Counted from the stretch's first letter, positions 16,883 to 26,494 are shown. The stretch: 64,000 bases of DNA from Bacteroidota bacterium (GCA_024642705.1 JAHEAQ010000001.1:277575-341574), one strand, 5' to 3'. The notes: generated by a model not told the origin, from the letters alone. Numbers and translations are program-made.

Positions 16883-19800
16883 ATGGAAGAAAAAAACGAT
16901 AAAAAATTGCTAAGGACTTTTGGACTAACAAATCTTGCAGTTGACAATAAGATAACAGTATTTTTATTAACAATAATGATTTTTGTTTTTGGAATACTTT
17001 CATATATAGGGATGCCAAAAGAATCCTTTCCAGAAATAACTTTTCCACAAATTTTTGTAAACACAACTTATTTTGGAAACTCTGCGGGAGATATTGAAAA
17101 TCTCGTAACACGACCTTTAGAAAATCAGCTTTCTACAATTTCAGAAATTAAATCTGTTACTTCATCTTCAATGCAAGATTTTTCAATCATTACTTGCGAA
17201 TTTGAAACAGATATTGATATTGAATATGCTAAGCAAAAAGTAAAGGATGCTGTAGATAAGGCAAAATCAGATTTACCCAATGACTTAACAAGTGAACCTG
17301 AAGTTTTGGATATCAATTTATCAGAAATTCCGATTATGAGCGTCAATTTATCTGGAGATTTTCCAAATGATGAGTTAAGATCTTATGCCGAATTTTTGCA
17401 AGATAAATTTGATGATTTGAAAGAAATTTCAAGCGTTAATTTAAAAGGAACTTTAGATCGAGAAGTACAGATAAATGTAGATGTTCCAATAATGCAAGCC
17501 TTGGAAGTTAGTTTTGGAGATATAGAGAACGCAGTGAAAGCTGAAAACTTAACTATGTCAGGAGGTGAAATTGTTAACAATGATTTTAGACGATCAATTA
17601 GAATTATTGGAGAGTTTACTGAATTAAAAAGTTTAGAAAACTTAATTATTAAAGCTGAAAATCAAAAACCAATATATTTAAAAGATTTTGCTAAAGTAAA
17701 TTTCGGATTTGCAGAGCAAACGAGCATAGCTCGATCTGATAAATTGCCAGTAGTGTCCCTTGATATTATTAAGCGCGCTGGAGAAAATCTATTGTTGGCT
17801 TCGGATAAAATAAAAGCTATAGTTGACGATGCGCAGAAAAATGATCTTCCACAAAATTTGAGTGTAAAAGTTTTTAATGATCAATCGGTGAGAACCAGAG
17901 ATATGGTTTCGAATCTTGAAAATAGTATCATTTCAGGCGTAATTCTCGTCGTTGTCATCCTTTTATTTTTTCTCGGTTTAAGAAACGCTTCATTTGTTGG
18001 GATAGCAATTCCTATTTCTATGATGATGGGAATAATGTTATTAAGCTTTATCGGCTACACACTCAACATGGTGGTCTTATTTTCGCTTATCCTGGCTTTG
18101 GGTATGTTGGTAGACAATGCTATAGTAGTAGTTGAAAATATTTATAGATATTATGGGGAAGGTTACAGTAAGGACGATTCAGCAAAATTTGGAACTGGAG
18201 AAGTTGCTTTGCCCATAATTTCGTCAACAGCAACCACTTTGGCAGCATTTGTCCCTTTAGCATTCTGGCCGGGATTGTTTGGTTCTTTTATGAAATTCTT
18301 GCCTATAACCTTAATTGCTGTTCTAACGGCTTCCCTTTTTATTGCCCTAGTAATCAATCCTGTATTAACTTCAACTTTCATGGTTAAAGAAGATACTGGA
18401 AAAAAGAAAAAAAGTAAATCTGTCAAGAATTTTATCATTTCAATATGTGCACTTTTATTATTTGTATTGGTTGGTCATTTTTCTGGAACAATGTGGTTGC
18501 GAAATTTAAGTATTATCATCACAGGAATGATAATTGTAAATTTCTTTATATTAAGACCAGGCACTCGGATATTCCAAAAGCATATTATGCCATTTTTTGA
18601 GAACATATATGATAAATTTATAAGATTCGCCCTTTACAAATTTATGCCCTATTTGTTTTTCATAGGTTCTTTTATCTTATTGGTTATTTCAATGGTTTTA
18701 TTAGTTAAAGATCTACCGAAAATTGATTTGTTTCCAAGTACAGATCCAAATTATGTGAATGTTTTTGTTGAATTACCTATGGGTAAAGATATTCTTGCCA
18801 CAAATGAAATAATGCTTCAAATCGAAGAAAAAGTTGAAAAGGATTTAGCCAAAGATGCAGAAGTTGTAGACGCTATACTTTCGCAAATTGGTGAAAATAC
18901 AGGAGATCCAAGCATGGGCATGTCATTCGGTGCATCACCGAATAAGGCTAGATTGACAGTATCATTCGTTCCTTCAGAAGATAGAAATGGTAAATCAACT
19001 GTAGATATTATGGAACAAATTAGGGAATCTATAAATGGAATTCCAGGAGTTCAAATGACCGTTGACAAAGATGCTTCCGGGCCGCCTCAAGAAAAACCAG
19101 TTTATATTGAGCTTACAGGAAACGATATGGATCAATTAGCTACTTTGTCTGAATCTGTAATTTCTTTCATCAATCGATCAAATGTAGAAGGAATTGAAGA
19201 ATTAAAGGCAGATGTTCAAATTGGCAAACCAGAAATGCAAATTGGTATTGATAGAGCCGCAGCAAGAAGATATGAAATATCAACTTTTGGAATTGCTGAT
19301 GTTATAAGAACCGCTGTTTTTGGAAAAGAAATATCTAAATTCAAACAAGGCGAAGATGATTATCCTATCAACTTAAGAGCAGAAGAAAATTATAGAAATA
19401 GTGTAAGTGACATTCTTAACCAAAAAATCACGTTTAGAAATCCTGCAAACGGAAGAATTGCTCAGGTCCCTATTGCTTCAGTTGCAGATATAAAGTACAC
19501 TTCAACTTATAGCTCAATCAACCGAAGAGACCAAGAGAGAATGATTACTATCACTTCCAATGTATTGAGTAATTACAACCCTAACGAAGTGGTGAAAAAC
19601 ATTGGAGAAGTAATGGAAGATTATGAAATGCCTGAAGGATATTCATTTAAATTTGCAGGTCAACAAGCTCAGCAAATGGAGGAAATGGCATTTCTTTCTA
19701 AAGCCTTGGGAATTGCAGTATTTGCAATTTTCTTAATTTTGGTAATGCAATTCAATTCGTTAATATCTCCATTTATCATTATACTTTCTGTTGTATTTAG

Positions 19801-20317
19801 TTTAATTGGAGTGTTATTTGGATATCTCTGGTCAGGCATGGATATTTTGATAATTATGACTGGTGTAGGTATCATTTCCTTGGCAGGCATAGTTGTGAAC
19901 AATGCTATTGTCCTCGTCGATTACACTAATTTGACTGTTCAGAGACGCCGCGAAAAACTAGGTATTGATAACATGATAAATATGGACGCTGAAGATGTTA
20001 GAGAAGCAATAGTAAGGAGTGGTGCTACTAGGCTTAGACCGGTTCTTTTAACTGCAATAACAACAGTTTTGGGATTAATTCCATTGGCAATTGGTCTTAA
20101 TATTAACTTCATCACATTAGTTACTGATTTCGATCCTCAATATTTTGTAGGTGGGGACAATGCAGCATTCTGGGGAACTATGGCTTGGACTGTAATTTAT
20201 GGCTTGGTATTTTCTACTTTTTTAACATTGGTAATTGTGCCTGTGATGTATTGGTTAGGATTTTTATTTAAACGATTTATTATCAGATTATTTTCAAAAC
20301 AAACTGAAATAGTATAA
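16883..20317 (+). CDS. RND family efflux permease
   Basis: This 1144-residue inner-membrane proton-drug antiporter of the AcrB/HAE type has two six-helix bundles separated by large periplasmic loops. The TM4 motif LILALGMLVDNAIVVVENIY and GITGV-type repeats (GVGIISLAGIVVNNAIVLVDY) are clear, as are the N-terminal LTIMIFVFGILSYIGMPKES. A cytoplasmic insert of about 60 residues with two extra TM segments (about 500-560) follows the first bundle. The pumped substrate is unknown. It is third in the efflux operon, and its stop codon TAA shares its last base with the pdxH ATG. Confidence 0.95.
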   Translation: MEEKNDKKLLRTFGLTNLAVDNKITVFLLTIMIFVFGILSYIGMPKESFPEITFPQIFVNTTYFGNSAGDIENLVTRPLENQLSTISEIKSVTSSSMQDFSIITCEFETDIDIEYAKQKVKDAVDKAKSDLPNDLTSEPEVLDINLSEIPIMSVNLSGDFPNDELRSYAEFLQDKFDDLKEISSVNLKGTLDREVQINVDVPIMQALEVSFGDIENAVKAENLTMSGGEIVNNDFRRSIRIIGEFTELKSLENLIIKAENQKPIYLKDFAKVNFGFAEQTSIARSDKLPVVSLDIIKRAGENLLLASDKIKAIVDDAQKNDLPQNLSVKVFNDQSVRTRDMVSNLENSIISGVILVVVILLFFLGLRNASFVGIAIPISMMMGIMLLSFIGYTLNMVVLFSLILALGMLVDNAIVVVENIYRYYGEGYSKDDSAKFGTGEVALPIISSTATTLAAFVPLAFWPGLFGSFMKFLPITLIAVLTASLFIALVINPVLTSTFMVKEDTGKKKKSKSVKNFIISICALLLFVLVGHFSGTMWLRNLSIIITGMIIVNFFILRPGTRIFQKHIMPFFENIYDKFIRFALYKFMPYLFFIGSFILLVISMVLLVKDLPKIDLFPSTDPNYVNVFVELPMGKDILATNEIMLQIEEKVEKDLAKDAEVVDAILSQIGENTGDPSMGMSFGASPNKARLTVSFVPSEDRNGKSTVDIMEQIRESINGIPGVQMTVDKDASGPPQEKPVYIELTGNDMDQLATLSESVISFINRSNVEGIEELKADVQIGKPEMQIGIDRAAARRYEISTFGIADVIRTAVFGKEISKFKQGEDDYPINLRAEENYRNSVSDILNQKITFRNPANGRIAQVPIASVADIKYTSTYSSINRRDQERMITITSNVLSNYNPNEVVKNIGEVMEDYEMPEGYSFKFAGQQAQQMEEMAFLSKALGIAVFAIFLILVMQFNSLISPFIIILSVVFSLIGVLFGYLWSGMDILIIMTGVGIISLAGIVVNNAIVLVDYTNLTVQRRREKLGIDNMINMDAEDVREAIVRSGATRLRPVLLTAITTVLGLIPLAIGLNINFITLVTDFDPQYFVGGDNAAFWGTMAWTVIYGLVFSTFLTLVIVPVMYWLGFLFKRFIIRLFSKQTEIV

Positions 20318-20961
20318 TGAAAAAGGATTTATCAAATATGCGTGAAAACTATAAAAAAGGAATTCTCGATGTTTCGGATATTAATCAAGATCCTTTTGCT
20401 CAATTTCAAAAATGGTTTAATGATGCTATTGCTGGAAAAGTAGTGGAGCCAAATGCAATGACCTTATCAACGGTTAATAAAAATGGGCACCCCTCATCTA
20501 GAATTGTTCTGCTAAAGGAAGTCGATGATCAAGGGTTTGTTTTTTTTACAAATTATGACAGCAAAAAAGGCCAAGAAATTCACCAAAACGACAATGTAGC
20601 AATTAATTTTTTTTGGAGAGAGCTTGAACGGCAAGTTCAAATCCAGGGAAAAGCTAAAAAAATAAGTGAAACACTTTCTGAATCTTATTTCCACTCTCGA
20701 CCGTTTGGAAGTCAAATTGGGGCTATTTCTTCTAATCAAAGTTCACAAATTGAAAATAGGGCCCGATTAGAAGAAAAATATAGTCAAAATTATGATTTGT
20801 ACAAAGAGCAAGGGTATGCACCTTTTCCCAATAATTGGGGTGGATTTATAGTGACTCCAAGCTATTTTGAATTTTGGCAGGGACGAGAAAGTCGATTACA
20901 TGATAGATTTGAATATTTGAAGAAAGGCGATAACTGGCAAATAAATAGATTAGAGCCCTAA
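20317..20961 (+). CDS. pdxH: pyridoxamine 5'-phosphate oxidase
   Basis: This 214-residue FMN enzyme oxidises pyridoxine/pyridoxamine phosphate to pyridoxal phosphate. It has NAMTLSTVNKNGHPSSRIVL, FFTNYDSKKGQEI, FFWRELERQVQIQG and the C-terminal FWQGRESRLHDRFEY plus WQINRLEP, all PdxH hallmarks; length is normal. The ATG overlaps the stop codon of the RND pump (TAATG), so the two are translationally coupled, which is an unusual partner for an efflux operon. Transcription ends at the hairpin 28 bp downstream. Confidence 0.95.
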   Translation: MKKDLSNMRENYKKGILDVSDINQDPFAQFQKWFNDAIAGKVVEPNAMTLSTVNKNGHPSSRIVLLKEVDDQGFVFFTNYDSKKGQEIHQNDNVAINFFWRELERQVQIQGKAKKISETLSESYFHSRPFGSQIGAISSNQSSQIENRARLEEKYSQNYDLYKEQGYAPFPNNWGGFIVTPSYFEFWQGRESRLHDRFEYLKKGDNWQINRLEP

Positions 20962-20988
20962 GATCATTTCATTTATTTGGTAAAAAAC

Positions 20989-21028
20989 AAAAGCCTGATA
21001 TTGGATGCCTTTCCAATACCAGGCTTTT
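20989..21028. terminator. bidirectional terminator between pdxH and ssb
   Basis: AAAAGCCTG-A-TATTGGA (20989-21005) pairs with TCCAATA-C-CAGGCTTTT (21012-21028): a 16-bp stem with one A-C mismatch and a 6-nt loop. The A-run on one side and T-run on the other allow it to serve both the plus-strand efflux/pdxH operon and minus-strand ssb. Confidence 0.85.
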
Positions 21029-21071
21029 ACAATTTATCTCAAAGTGTATTTACTAATATTATTGCAAAATG

Positions 21072-21425
21072 CTAAAAAGGGAGGGCCTCATCCTTTGTAG
21101 AAAAATTTTTAAAATTATTCACTTTCACTTGAGTTGAATACTTGGTTTCCCCTGTTTTTGTTTTGTAACTTTCTTGGTTTAGCTGTCCTTGAACTAGTAC
21201 GTGACTGCCCTTTTTTAGAAATTTACTCATTTTTTCCGCCGTTCCATTCCAAGCAATAATTGGATGCCACTCTGTTTTTTGTACTTTCTCACCATTTTTA
21301 TCTTTATAGACTGAATTGGTTGCAATACTAGTTTTTCCGATTTTTACTCCACTTGAAAGTTCTGTAATTTGAACATCTGTTCCTAAGTATCCGATTAATG
21401 TTACTGAGTTATTTAAAGCATTCAT
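21072..21425 (-). CDS. ssb: single-stranded DNA-binding protein
   Basis: This 117-residue OB-fold protein starts MNALNNSVTLIGYLGTDVQI, contains TEWHPIIAWNGTAEKMSKFL and GSHVLVQGQLN, and ends in DEALPF, the conserved acidic tip that recruits repair and replication proteins. The flexible linker is very short, so this is a compact SSB. It binds ssDNA during replication and repair. The upstream region carries repeats at 21507-21543 that may control it. Confidence 0.93.
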   Translation of the reverse strand: MNALNNSVTLIGYLGTDVQITELSSGVKIGKTSIATNSVYKDKNGEKVQKTEWHPIIAWNGTAEKMSKFLKKGSHVLVQGQLNQESYKTKTGETKYSTQVKVNNFKNFSTKDEALPF

Positions 21426-21506
21426 AATAAATAAGTTTGTGTGCGATATTGCACTGTTTTAATAAATAATTGTTGACAAGACAAATATGAATGCATAATG
21501 AAAAAA

Positions 21507-21543
21507 TATTCGGTTTGTAGTCGAATAATATCGTTTGTTGTCG
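21507..21543. promoter_or_regulatory. direct and inverted repeats upstream of ssb
   Basis: GTTTGTAGTCG (21513-21523) and GTTTGTTGTCG (21533-21543) are direct repeats (10 of 11 identical) with starts 20 bp apart, about two helical turns. TATTCG (21507-21512) and CGAATA (21522-21527) form an inverted repeat overlapping the first copy. They lie 82-118 bp upstream of the ssb ATG; an operator role is inferred. Confidence 0.4.
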
Positions 21544-21681
21544 TTTATAAATGAATAAATATTTCTATTTAATTGTATATCAATAATTTACAACAAATAA
21601 ATAAATTGAATTTTTTAGACGAAAAGGATATTGAATTTATAAAACATGATATTCACATTCTTCAATCTCCCAAATTATTGA

Positions 21682-22659
21682 TTATTTGGTCTCATAACTT
21701 TCGGAATCATGGATTTTTATTCCTGATTGATCGCTCACTGTAAATACGAAATCTGGTTTTACACTATATGCCCCAAAATTTCCATTTTTATCTAATGCAA
21801 TATACCCTACTTGTATATCTGTGATATCTTGTTTACGTACTATTCTCATTACAGCTTCTTTGCATGCCTCAAAAGGCGACATGCCTTGACGCATAAGTTC
21901 CACAACTAAGAAAGAACCTACACTTCTCATAACCAATTCTCCCATTCCAGTAGCAACTGCTGCACCTATTTCATTATCGACATACAAACCTGCACCAATT
22001 ATAGGACTATCTCCAATTCTTCCTGCCATTTTATATGCCAATCCACTTGTAGTGCAAGCTCCACTTAAATTGCCATCTGAATCAATTCCAATTATTCCTA
22101 TGGTATCGTGCAGTTCAATATTTACTTTTGGTTTGTATTCCGCTTTTACTAACCATTCTTCATATTCTTTTTTAGAAGCTTCAGTTAATAGATTTTCCTT
22201 ACTAAAGCCTTGTGCCAGTGCAAATTGCAAAGCACCATCACCAGAAAGCATCACATGAGGTGTTTCCTCCATTACTTTTCTAGCCACAGAAATTGGATGC
22301 TTTATATGTTGCAAATAAGTTACAGCACCACATCCTCCCAAGTGATTCATAATACACGCGTCCAATGTAACATTTCCATCCCGATCTGGCCTCCCACCAT
22401 ACCCAACAGATTGATCTGCTGGATCGCCCTCCGGTATCCGTGCGCCAGCTTCTACCGCATCAATTGATTTTCCATTTTTAGACAAAACTTCCCAAGCTGC
22501 ATTATTGGCTCCTTCATTTTTCCAAGTAGAAACTACGATGGGAATATTTTTACTCAACTCTTTATTTGTTGTAATTTCTTTACCTTCACAAGATTGCAAA
22601 ATCACTCCTGTGGTGATTACTATCGAACTATTTATAAATTTTCTGCGTGTTTGCTTCAT
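21682..22659 (-). CDS. N4-(beta-N-acetylglucosaminyl)-L-asparaginase / Ntn-hydrolase lipoprotein
   Basis: This 325-residue Ntn-hydrolase is made as a precursor and cleaved before a Thr nucleophile: HDTIGIIGIDSDGNLSGACT puts the cleavage at Asp185-Thr186. The N-terminal half has YGGRPDRDGNVTLDACIMN and the C-terminal half GAGLYVDNEIGAAVATGMGE, both typical of glycosylasparaginase, which cleaves GlcNAc-Asn. The N-terminus carries RRKF and a lipobox-like LQSC (Cys about 24), suggesting Tat export and lipidation. Alternative: plant-type isoaspartyl peptidase; the HDTIG form favours glycosylasparaginase. Confidence 0.88.
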   Translation of the reverse strand: MKQTRRKFINSSIVITTGVILQSCEGKEITTNKELSKNIPIVVSTWKNEGANNAAWEVLSKNGKSIDAVEAGARIPEGDPADQSVGYGGRPDRDGNVTLDACIMNHLGGCGAVTYLQHIKHPISVARKVMEETPHVMLSGDGALQFALAQGFSKENLLTEASKKEYEEWLVKAEYKPKVNIELHDTIGIIGIDSDGNLSGACTTSGLAYKMAGRIGDSPIIGAGLYVDNEIGAAVATGMGELVMRSVGSFLVVELMRQGMSPFEACKEAVMRIVRKQDITDIQVGYIALDKNGNFGAYSVKPDFVFTVSDQSGIKIHDSESYETK

Positions 22660-22778
22660 TTTAAAAGATATCTAATATTATAAAATCCTATATTTTTTCG
22701 TTATCATATTGTTAATCAATTTGAATAATTATACTTATCATAAATATATTATTAAATAAATATTATCTTCTAGATTAT

Positions 22779-22786
22779 TAATTTTG
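22779..22786 (+). promoter_or_regulatory. TAnnTTTG -7 box
   Basis: TAATTTTG lies 16 bp before the ATG at 22803. No clear -33 TTTG is seen at the usual distance. Confidence 0.4.
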
Positions 22787-22802
22787 TTTTATAAACTTCA
22801 AA

Positions 22803-23429
22803 ATGATGAATTCGAAAATAAAAATATATATTCTGACTTTTATCCTTGGGCTTAACTATGTTTCTGCGCAAGTTGAAATCAAAACTAATGCTTTAGGTTT
22901 GGTTACTAATAATTATAATGCACAAGTTGAATTATTATTGAATTATAGATCTGGAATTGAACTTGAACTTAGCTATAGGAATACACCTTGGATATTAGGC
23001 CTTTCTGGATCAGAAATAAAAAACAACTCCTTTAGATTTTTAACTTCGTATAAATATTATCTAGATTCTGAGGATCCTGCATCTGGATTATATTTTGGTC
23101 CGTATCTAAGATTAAAAGTAGCTGGAATGGAAAATATCCCAGTAGCTCTTGACCAGACTTATTCCGGTATTTTTGCTAATCCTGAAATTGTTAAAGTTAT
23201 TAACAATGCTTTTACTGTCGGAATAACCGGTGGTCAGAAAATTGTATTTAATAACAATTTTGTGCTTGAATATTATGCTGGTATTGGATATAATCCATTC
23301 AACAATATTAGAATCAGAGATGATATTCCAAAAGAAATTGAACCATATTTAAATATTACTTCCAACACATTTACTTGGCCATGGGATTTTCGATTAGGTT
23401 TTTCACTTGGTTATAGAATTTGGCGCTAA
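22803..23429 (+). CDS. DUF3575-like outer-membrane protein
   Basis: This 208-residue protein has a signal peptide (MMNSKIKIYILTFILGLNYV, cleaved after SAQ) and then VEIKTNALGLVTNNYNAQVELLL, the DUF3575-type beginning, followed by alternating strands (GLYFGPYLRLKV, FVLEYYAGIGYNPF) ending in FRLGFSLGYRIW. It is a probable small outer-membrane barrel of unknown cargo. The next gene, 16 bp downstream, encodes a lipoprotein of similar strand pattern, and the two are likely co-transcribed. Confidence 0.65.
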   Translation: MMNSKIKIYILTFILGLNYVSAQVEIKTNALGLVTNNYNAQVELLLNYRSGIELELSYRNTPWILGLSGSEIKNNSFRFLTSYKYYLDSEDPASGLYFGPYLRLKVAGMENIPVALDQTYSGIFANPEIVKVINNAFTVGITGGQKIVFNNNFVLEYYAGIGYNPFNNIRIRDDIPKEIEPYLNITSNTFTWPWDFRLGFSLGYRIWR

Positions 23430-23445
23430 AAATGGTTAATTGATT

Positions 23446-24096
23446 ATGAAGCATCCCATTATTTTTTACTTTTTAGTAATTTTTCTTTTTTCTAATTGTT
23501 CGCAATTGGCAATTTTTCATTCTGCAAGAACAGAAGGCAAAGGAAATTTGAGTTTTTCGCCATCATTAGAAGGATTTGTGTTTCGACCATTTGCTTCAAG
23601 CGGTGGAGATTTAGGTGTATTAGGTTTGCCTGGCATAAGAGCTGAATTAAATTACGGAATAACCAATAGTACAGATATTGTTTCAAGTTTTTATTCTTCT
23701 GGAGCATTTTTAACAAGCCTAAAAATGCGATTTATAGGTACCAATGAATCTCCATTTTCTATTTCTGTTATGCCTGGGTATGAATACCAATTCAATCTAT
23801 TACAAACAAGCACAGCATCTGGGAAAGTGAATCGTTTGCATTTGCCAATTATCGCATCTTTCTATACTACTGAGAATATTGGTTTTTCAATTGGGACGAA
23901 ATATGTATTGCAAATTGAGGAAAATGGTGATAATGTATCTTTTCCTGGAATAAACGCAGGTATAAATATTGATAGAAGAATCAAATATACAATAGGTGGC
24001 GGTTTGTTTTTGCCATTCAGACCTTTGACTGGAACAGAAGGCTTTATTTTTCAATTTGGGGTGAGTGCAAAAATTCCACTCTACACCAATGATTAG
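23446..24096 (+). CDS. hypothetical barrel-like lipoprotein
   Basis: From the ATG at 23446 the protein has 216 residues (a TTG two codons earlier is possible). The signal peptide ends in FLFSNCSQ, a good lipobox. The mature part is Gly- and aromatic-rich with strand-like segments (RAELNYGITNSTDIVSSFYS, FSISVMPGYEYQFNLL, IKYTIGGGLFLPF), so an outer-membrane barrel or barrel-associated lipoprotein is likely. No family recognised. It follows the DUF3575-like gene directly. Confidence 0.6.
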   Translation: MKHPIIFYFLVIFLFSNCSQLAIFHSARTEGKGNLSFSPSLEGFVFRPFASSGGDLGVLGLPGIRAELNYGITNSTDIVSSFYSSGAFLTSLKMRFIGTNESPFSISVMPGYEYQFNLLQTSTASGKVNRLHLPIIASFYTTENIGFSIGTKYVLQIEENGDNVSFPGINAGINIDRRIKYTIGGGLFLPFRPLTGTEGFIFQFGVSAKIPLYTND

Positions 24097-24323
24097 CTAC
24101 ACATTCGAGATGTTGACAATATTCTGCCTTGAAATTTACATTAAGCTGAGGCTGAGTCTTTTATAAGAACAATAAATCTTTTCTTGGTAAGTCCAAAAAA
24201 AAATAGCTTTTACAATTTCCAATAATTAAAAAGTAGAAAGGTGGTTAATAACTTAATTTTGAAAACTAAATTAAGCACATCATATTGCAACCAGAAGAAA
24301 ATCAAAAATAAATTGAATAAACC

Positions 24324-24650
24324 CTATACAGAAAAACTTTCACCACAACCGCAAGTTCTTGAAGCATTCGGATTGTTAAAGTAAAATCCTTTTCCATCCA
24401 ATCCGCCAGCAAATTCTAATGTGGTATTGCACAAATAAAGAAAACTTTTAAGATCTGTTACTACTTTAATACCATTGTCTAAAAATTCTTGGTCATTGGG
24501 TTTAGATTCATTATCAAAATCCATAATGTATGAAAGTCCAGAGCATCCTCCGCTAGTTACGGAAACGCGCACAAAATAATCCTCTGAAATGTCTCCAGAC
24601 TTGATTATTTCTTGAATTCTTTCTTTAGCACTATCTGCAACAAAAACCAT
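24324..24650 (-). CDS. iscA: HesB/IscA-type iron-sulfur assembly protein
   Basis: This 108-residue A-type carrier has the three conserved cysteines: Cys36 in TSGGCSGLSY, and Cys100 and Cys102 in SRTCGCGESF. A-type proteins carry Fe-S clusters from the scaffold to targets. It is the last gene of iscS-iscU-iscA; only 1 bp separates it from iscU. Confidence 0.93.
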   Translation of the reverse strand: MVFVADSAKERIQEIIKSGDISEDYFVRVSVTSGGCSGLSYIMDFDNESKPNDQEFLDNGIKVVTDLKSFLYLCNTTLEFAGGLDGKGFYFNNPNASRTCGCGESFSV

Positions 24651-24651
24651 A

Positions 24652-25056
24652 TTATTTAGTTTGTGCTTCTACCAAATTATTTTTTGTTTTGTAATCTTTA
24701 ATAGCACTTCTGATGGCGTCTTCTGCAAGAACAGAACAATGAATTTTGACTGGAGGCAAAGCCAATTCTTCCACTATATCCATATTATCAATGGTTAGAG
24801 CTTCATCAATTGATTTACCTTTTAACCATTCAGTTGCCAAAGAGGAAGATGCAATTGCGGAACCACATCCAAAAGTTTTAAATTTGGCATCTTTTATCAT
24901 ACCTGTTATCTCATCAACTTCAATTTGTAAACGCATTACATCCCCGCACTCAGGTGCACCAACAAGCCCAGTTCCTACATTTGATTTTGATTTATCAAGA
25001 GTACCAACGTTTTTTGGATTTTTAAAATGCTCTAAAACTTTTTCTGAATATGCCAT
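24652..25056 (-). CDS. iscU: Fe-S cluster assembly scaffold IscU
   Basis: This 134-residue scaffold keeps the cluster ligands Cys37 (GAPECGDVM), Cys64 (TFGCGSAIASSS) and Cys107 (KIHCSVLAEDA), plus the LPPVK motif at residues 100-104 that HscA-type chaperones recognise. Asp39 (ECGD) is also present. It receives sulfur from the upstream cysteine desulfurase; its gene begins 55 bp after iscS. Confidence 0.96.
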   Translation of the reverse strand: MAYSEKVLEHFKNPKNVGTLDKSKSNVGTGLVGAPECGDVMRLQIEVDEITGMIKDAKFKTFGCGSAIASSSLATEWLKGKSIDEALTIDNMDIVEELALPPVKIHCSVLAEDAIRSAIKDYKTKNNLVEAQTK

Positions 25057-25111
25057 AATATTATTTTCTATAACGATTTAACAAATGATTTTTAATTTTG
25101 GTTCAAACAAT

Positions 25112-26332
25112 TTAATGTTCGGTCCATTGCACAGATTCTAAGTCTATACCTTCTTTATACATTTCCCAAATAGGGCTAAGATCTCTCATGTGATTGACTC
25201 CTTTTCGAAGCATATCCAAAGTTATATCAATTTCCTCTTCCGTTGTAAATCTGCCTAAACTGAATCTAATGGAAGAATGTGCAAGATCGTCCCCTAAGCC
25301 AAGCGCTATCAGAACATAAGATGGTTCTAAAGATGCTGACGTACATGCAGATCCTGAAGAAACTGCAATATTTTGATTAAAAGTCATCATCAAGCCCTCT
25401 CCTTCCACATGTTTAAAAGAAATATTGGTAACATGAGGCATTCTGTGTTGAGTGTTTCCATTCACATAAATTTCTTCCAGTGAATTTAAAAAACCTTCTT
25501 CTAACCTATCTCTTAATTTAGAAAGTCTTTCAGCATCTTGAGCCATTTCATTTTTTGCAATTTCTGCTGCTTTCCCAAAACCTACAATTCCTGGAACATT
25601 TAATGTGCCAGATCTCATGCCCCTTTCATGTCCTCCTCCATCCATCTGAGAAGTAACCTTAACTCTTGGATTTTTTCTATTTACGAATAGTGCTCCGACT
25701 CCTTTGGGACCATACATTTTATGTGCAGTAAAAGCCATTAAATGAACACCTACTGCTTTGGGGTCAACAGGAATCTTTCCCACAGCTTGCGTAGCATCAC
25801 TCATAAATAACACACCCTTCTTAGCGCAAATTTTTCCAATTTCTTCCATTGGTTGAATAACTCCAGTTTCATTATTAGCCCACATAATGGAGACAAGAAT
25901 GGTGTTATCTTTTATTGCTGCTTCTAACTCTTCTAGGTTGACCAATCCATCCCTTTGAACTTTTAAGTACGTTACTTGACCGCCCATTTTTTCAATTTTC
26001 TTACAAGAATCTAGGACAGCCTTATGTTCGGTTTCAAGAGTGATGATATGATTACCTTTTCTTTGGTACATTTCGAATACACCTTTCAAAGCTAAGTTAT
26101 CGCTTTCAGTAGCTCCAGAAGTAAATATTATTTCTTTGGAATCTACATTAATTAAACTTGCGATTTGCTCTCTTGCATAATCAACAGCTTCTTCTGCTTG
26201 CCAGCCAAAAGGATGACTTCTACTAGCTGCATTGCCAGGAAAATTGTAAAAATAAGGTACCATTGTTTCTACTACTCGAGGATCTGTTGGGGTAGTAGCA
26301 TTATTGTCAAGGTATATTAATTTGTTGCTCAT
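25112..26332 (-). CDS. iscS: cysteine desulfurase IscS
   Basis: This 406-residue PLP enzyme takes sulfur from cysteine for Fe-S clusters. The N-terminus [13 protein letters not shown], the [11 protein letters not shown] motif, PLP lysine Lys205 ([11 protein letters not shown]) and persulfide Cys330 ([14 protein letters not shown]) mark it as group I IscS, with the catalytic Cys in a long flexible loop. It heads iscS-iscU-iscA. No iscR is next to it; a promoter with an overlapping inverted repeat lies in front. Confidence 0.96.
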   Translation of the reverse strand: MSNKLIYLDNNATTPTDPRVVETMVPYFYNFPGNAASRSHPFGWQAEEAVDYAREQIASLINVDSKEIIFTSGATESDNLALKGVFEMYQRKGNHIITLETEHKAVLDSCKKIEKMGGQVTYLKVQRDGLVNLEELEAAIKDNTILVSIMWANNETGVIQPMEEIGKICAKKGVLFMSDATQAVGKIPVDPKAVGVHLMAFTAHKMYGPKGVGALFVNRKNPRVKVTSQMDGGGHERGMRSGTLNVPGIVGFGKAAEIAKNEMAQDAERLSKLRDRLEEGFLNSLEEIYVNGNTQHRMPHVTNISFKHVEGEGLMMTFNQNIAVSSGSACTSASLEPSYVLIALGLGDDLAHSSIRFSLGRFTTEEEIDITLDMLRKGVNHMRDLSPIWEMYKEGIDLESVQWTEH

Positions 26333-26356
26333 TTATTTTTTTTGTTAACAGAATTG

Positions 26357-26364
26357 CAAATATA
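26357..26364 (-). promoter_or_regulatory. TAnnTTTG -7 box of iscS
   Basis: The minus strand reads TATATTTG, an exact consensus match, 24 bp before the iscS ATG. A CTTG at 26382-26385 lies about where a -33 element is expected and forms one end of the inverted repeat 26382-26406. Confidence 0.55.
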
Positions 26365-26381
26365 AGGTTTTATGCGCATTT

Positions 26382-26406
26382 CAAGTATATAGAAAAAATA
26401 TACTTG
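26382..26406. promoter_or_regulatory. inverted repeat at the iscS promoter, possible operator
   Basis: CAAGTATA (26382-26389) and TATACTTG (26399-26406) are perfect 8-bp arms with a 9-nt spacer. One arm covers the presumed -33 element of the iscS promoter, so a repressor bound there would block transcription of the isc operon. It does not match the E. coli IscR type 1 site. Confidence 0.5.
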
Positions 26407-26494
26407 CCCTTATACTAAGAATGACTAAGATAACAATCCAATTGAGCAATTGGTTTAATAAATAAATGATATTTTTAATAATAAAATTTAAAAA

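Noticed and set aside
24252..24275. AT-rich inverted repeat CTTAATTT/AAATTAAG between the 23446 and iscA genes
   Set aside because: Low-complexity AT palindromes of 8 bp are expected by chance and there is no T-tract to make it a terminator.
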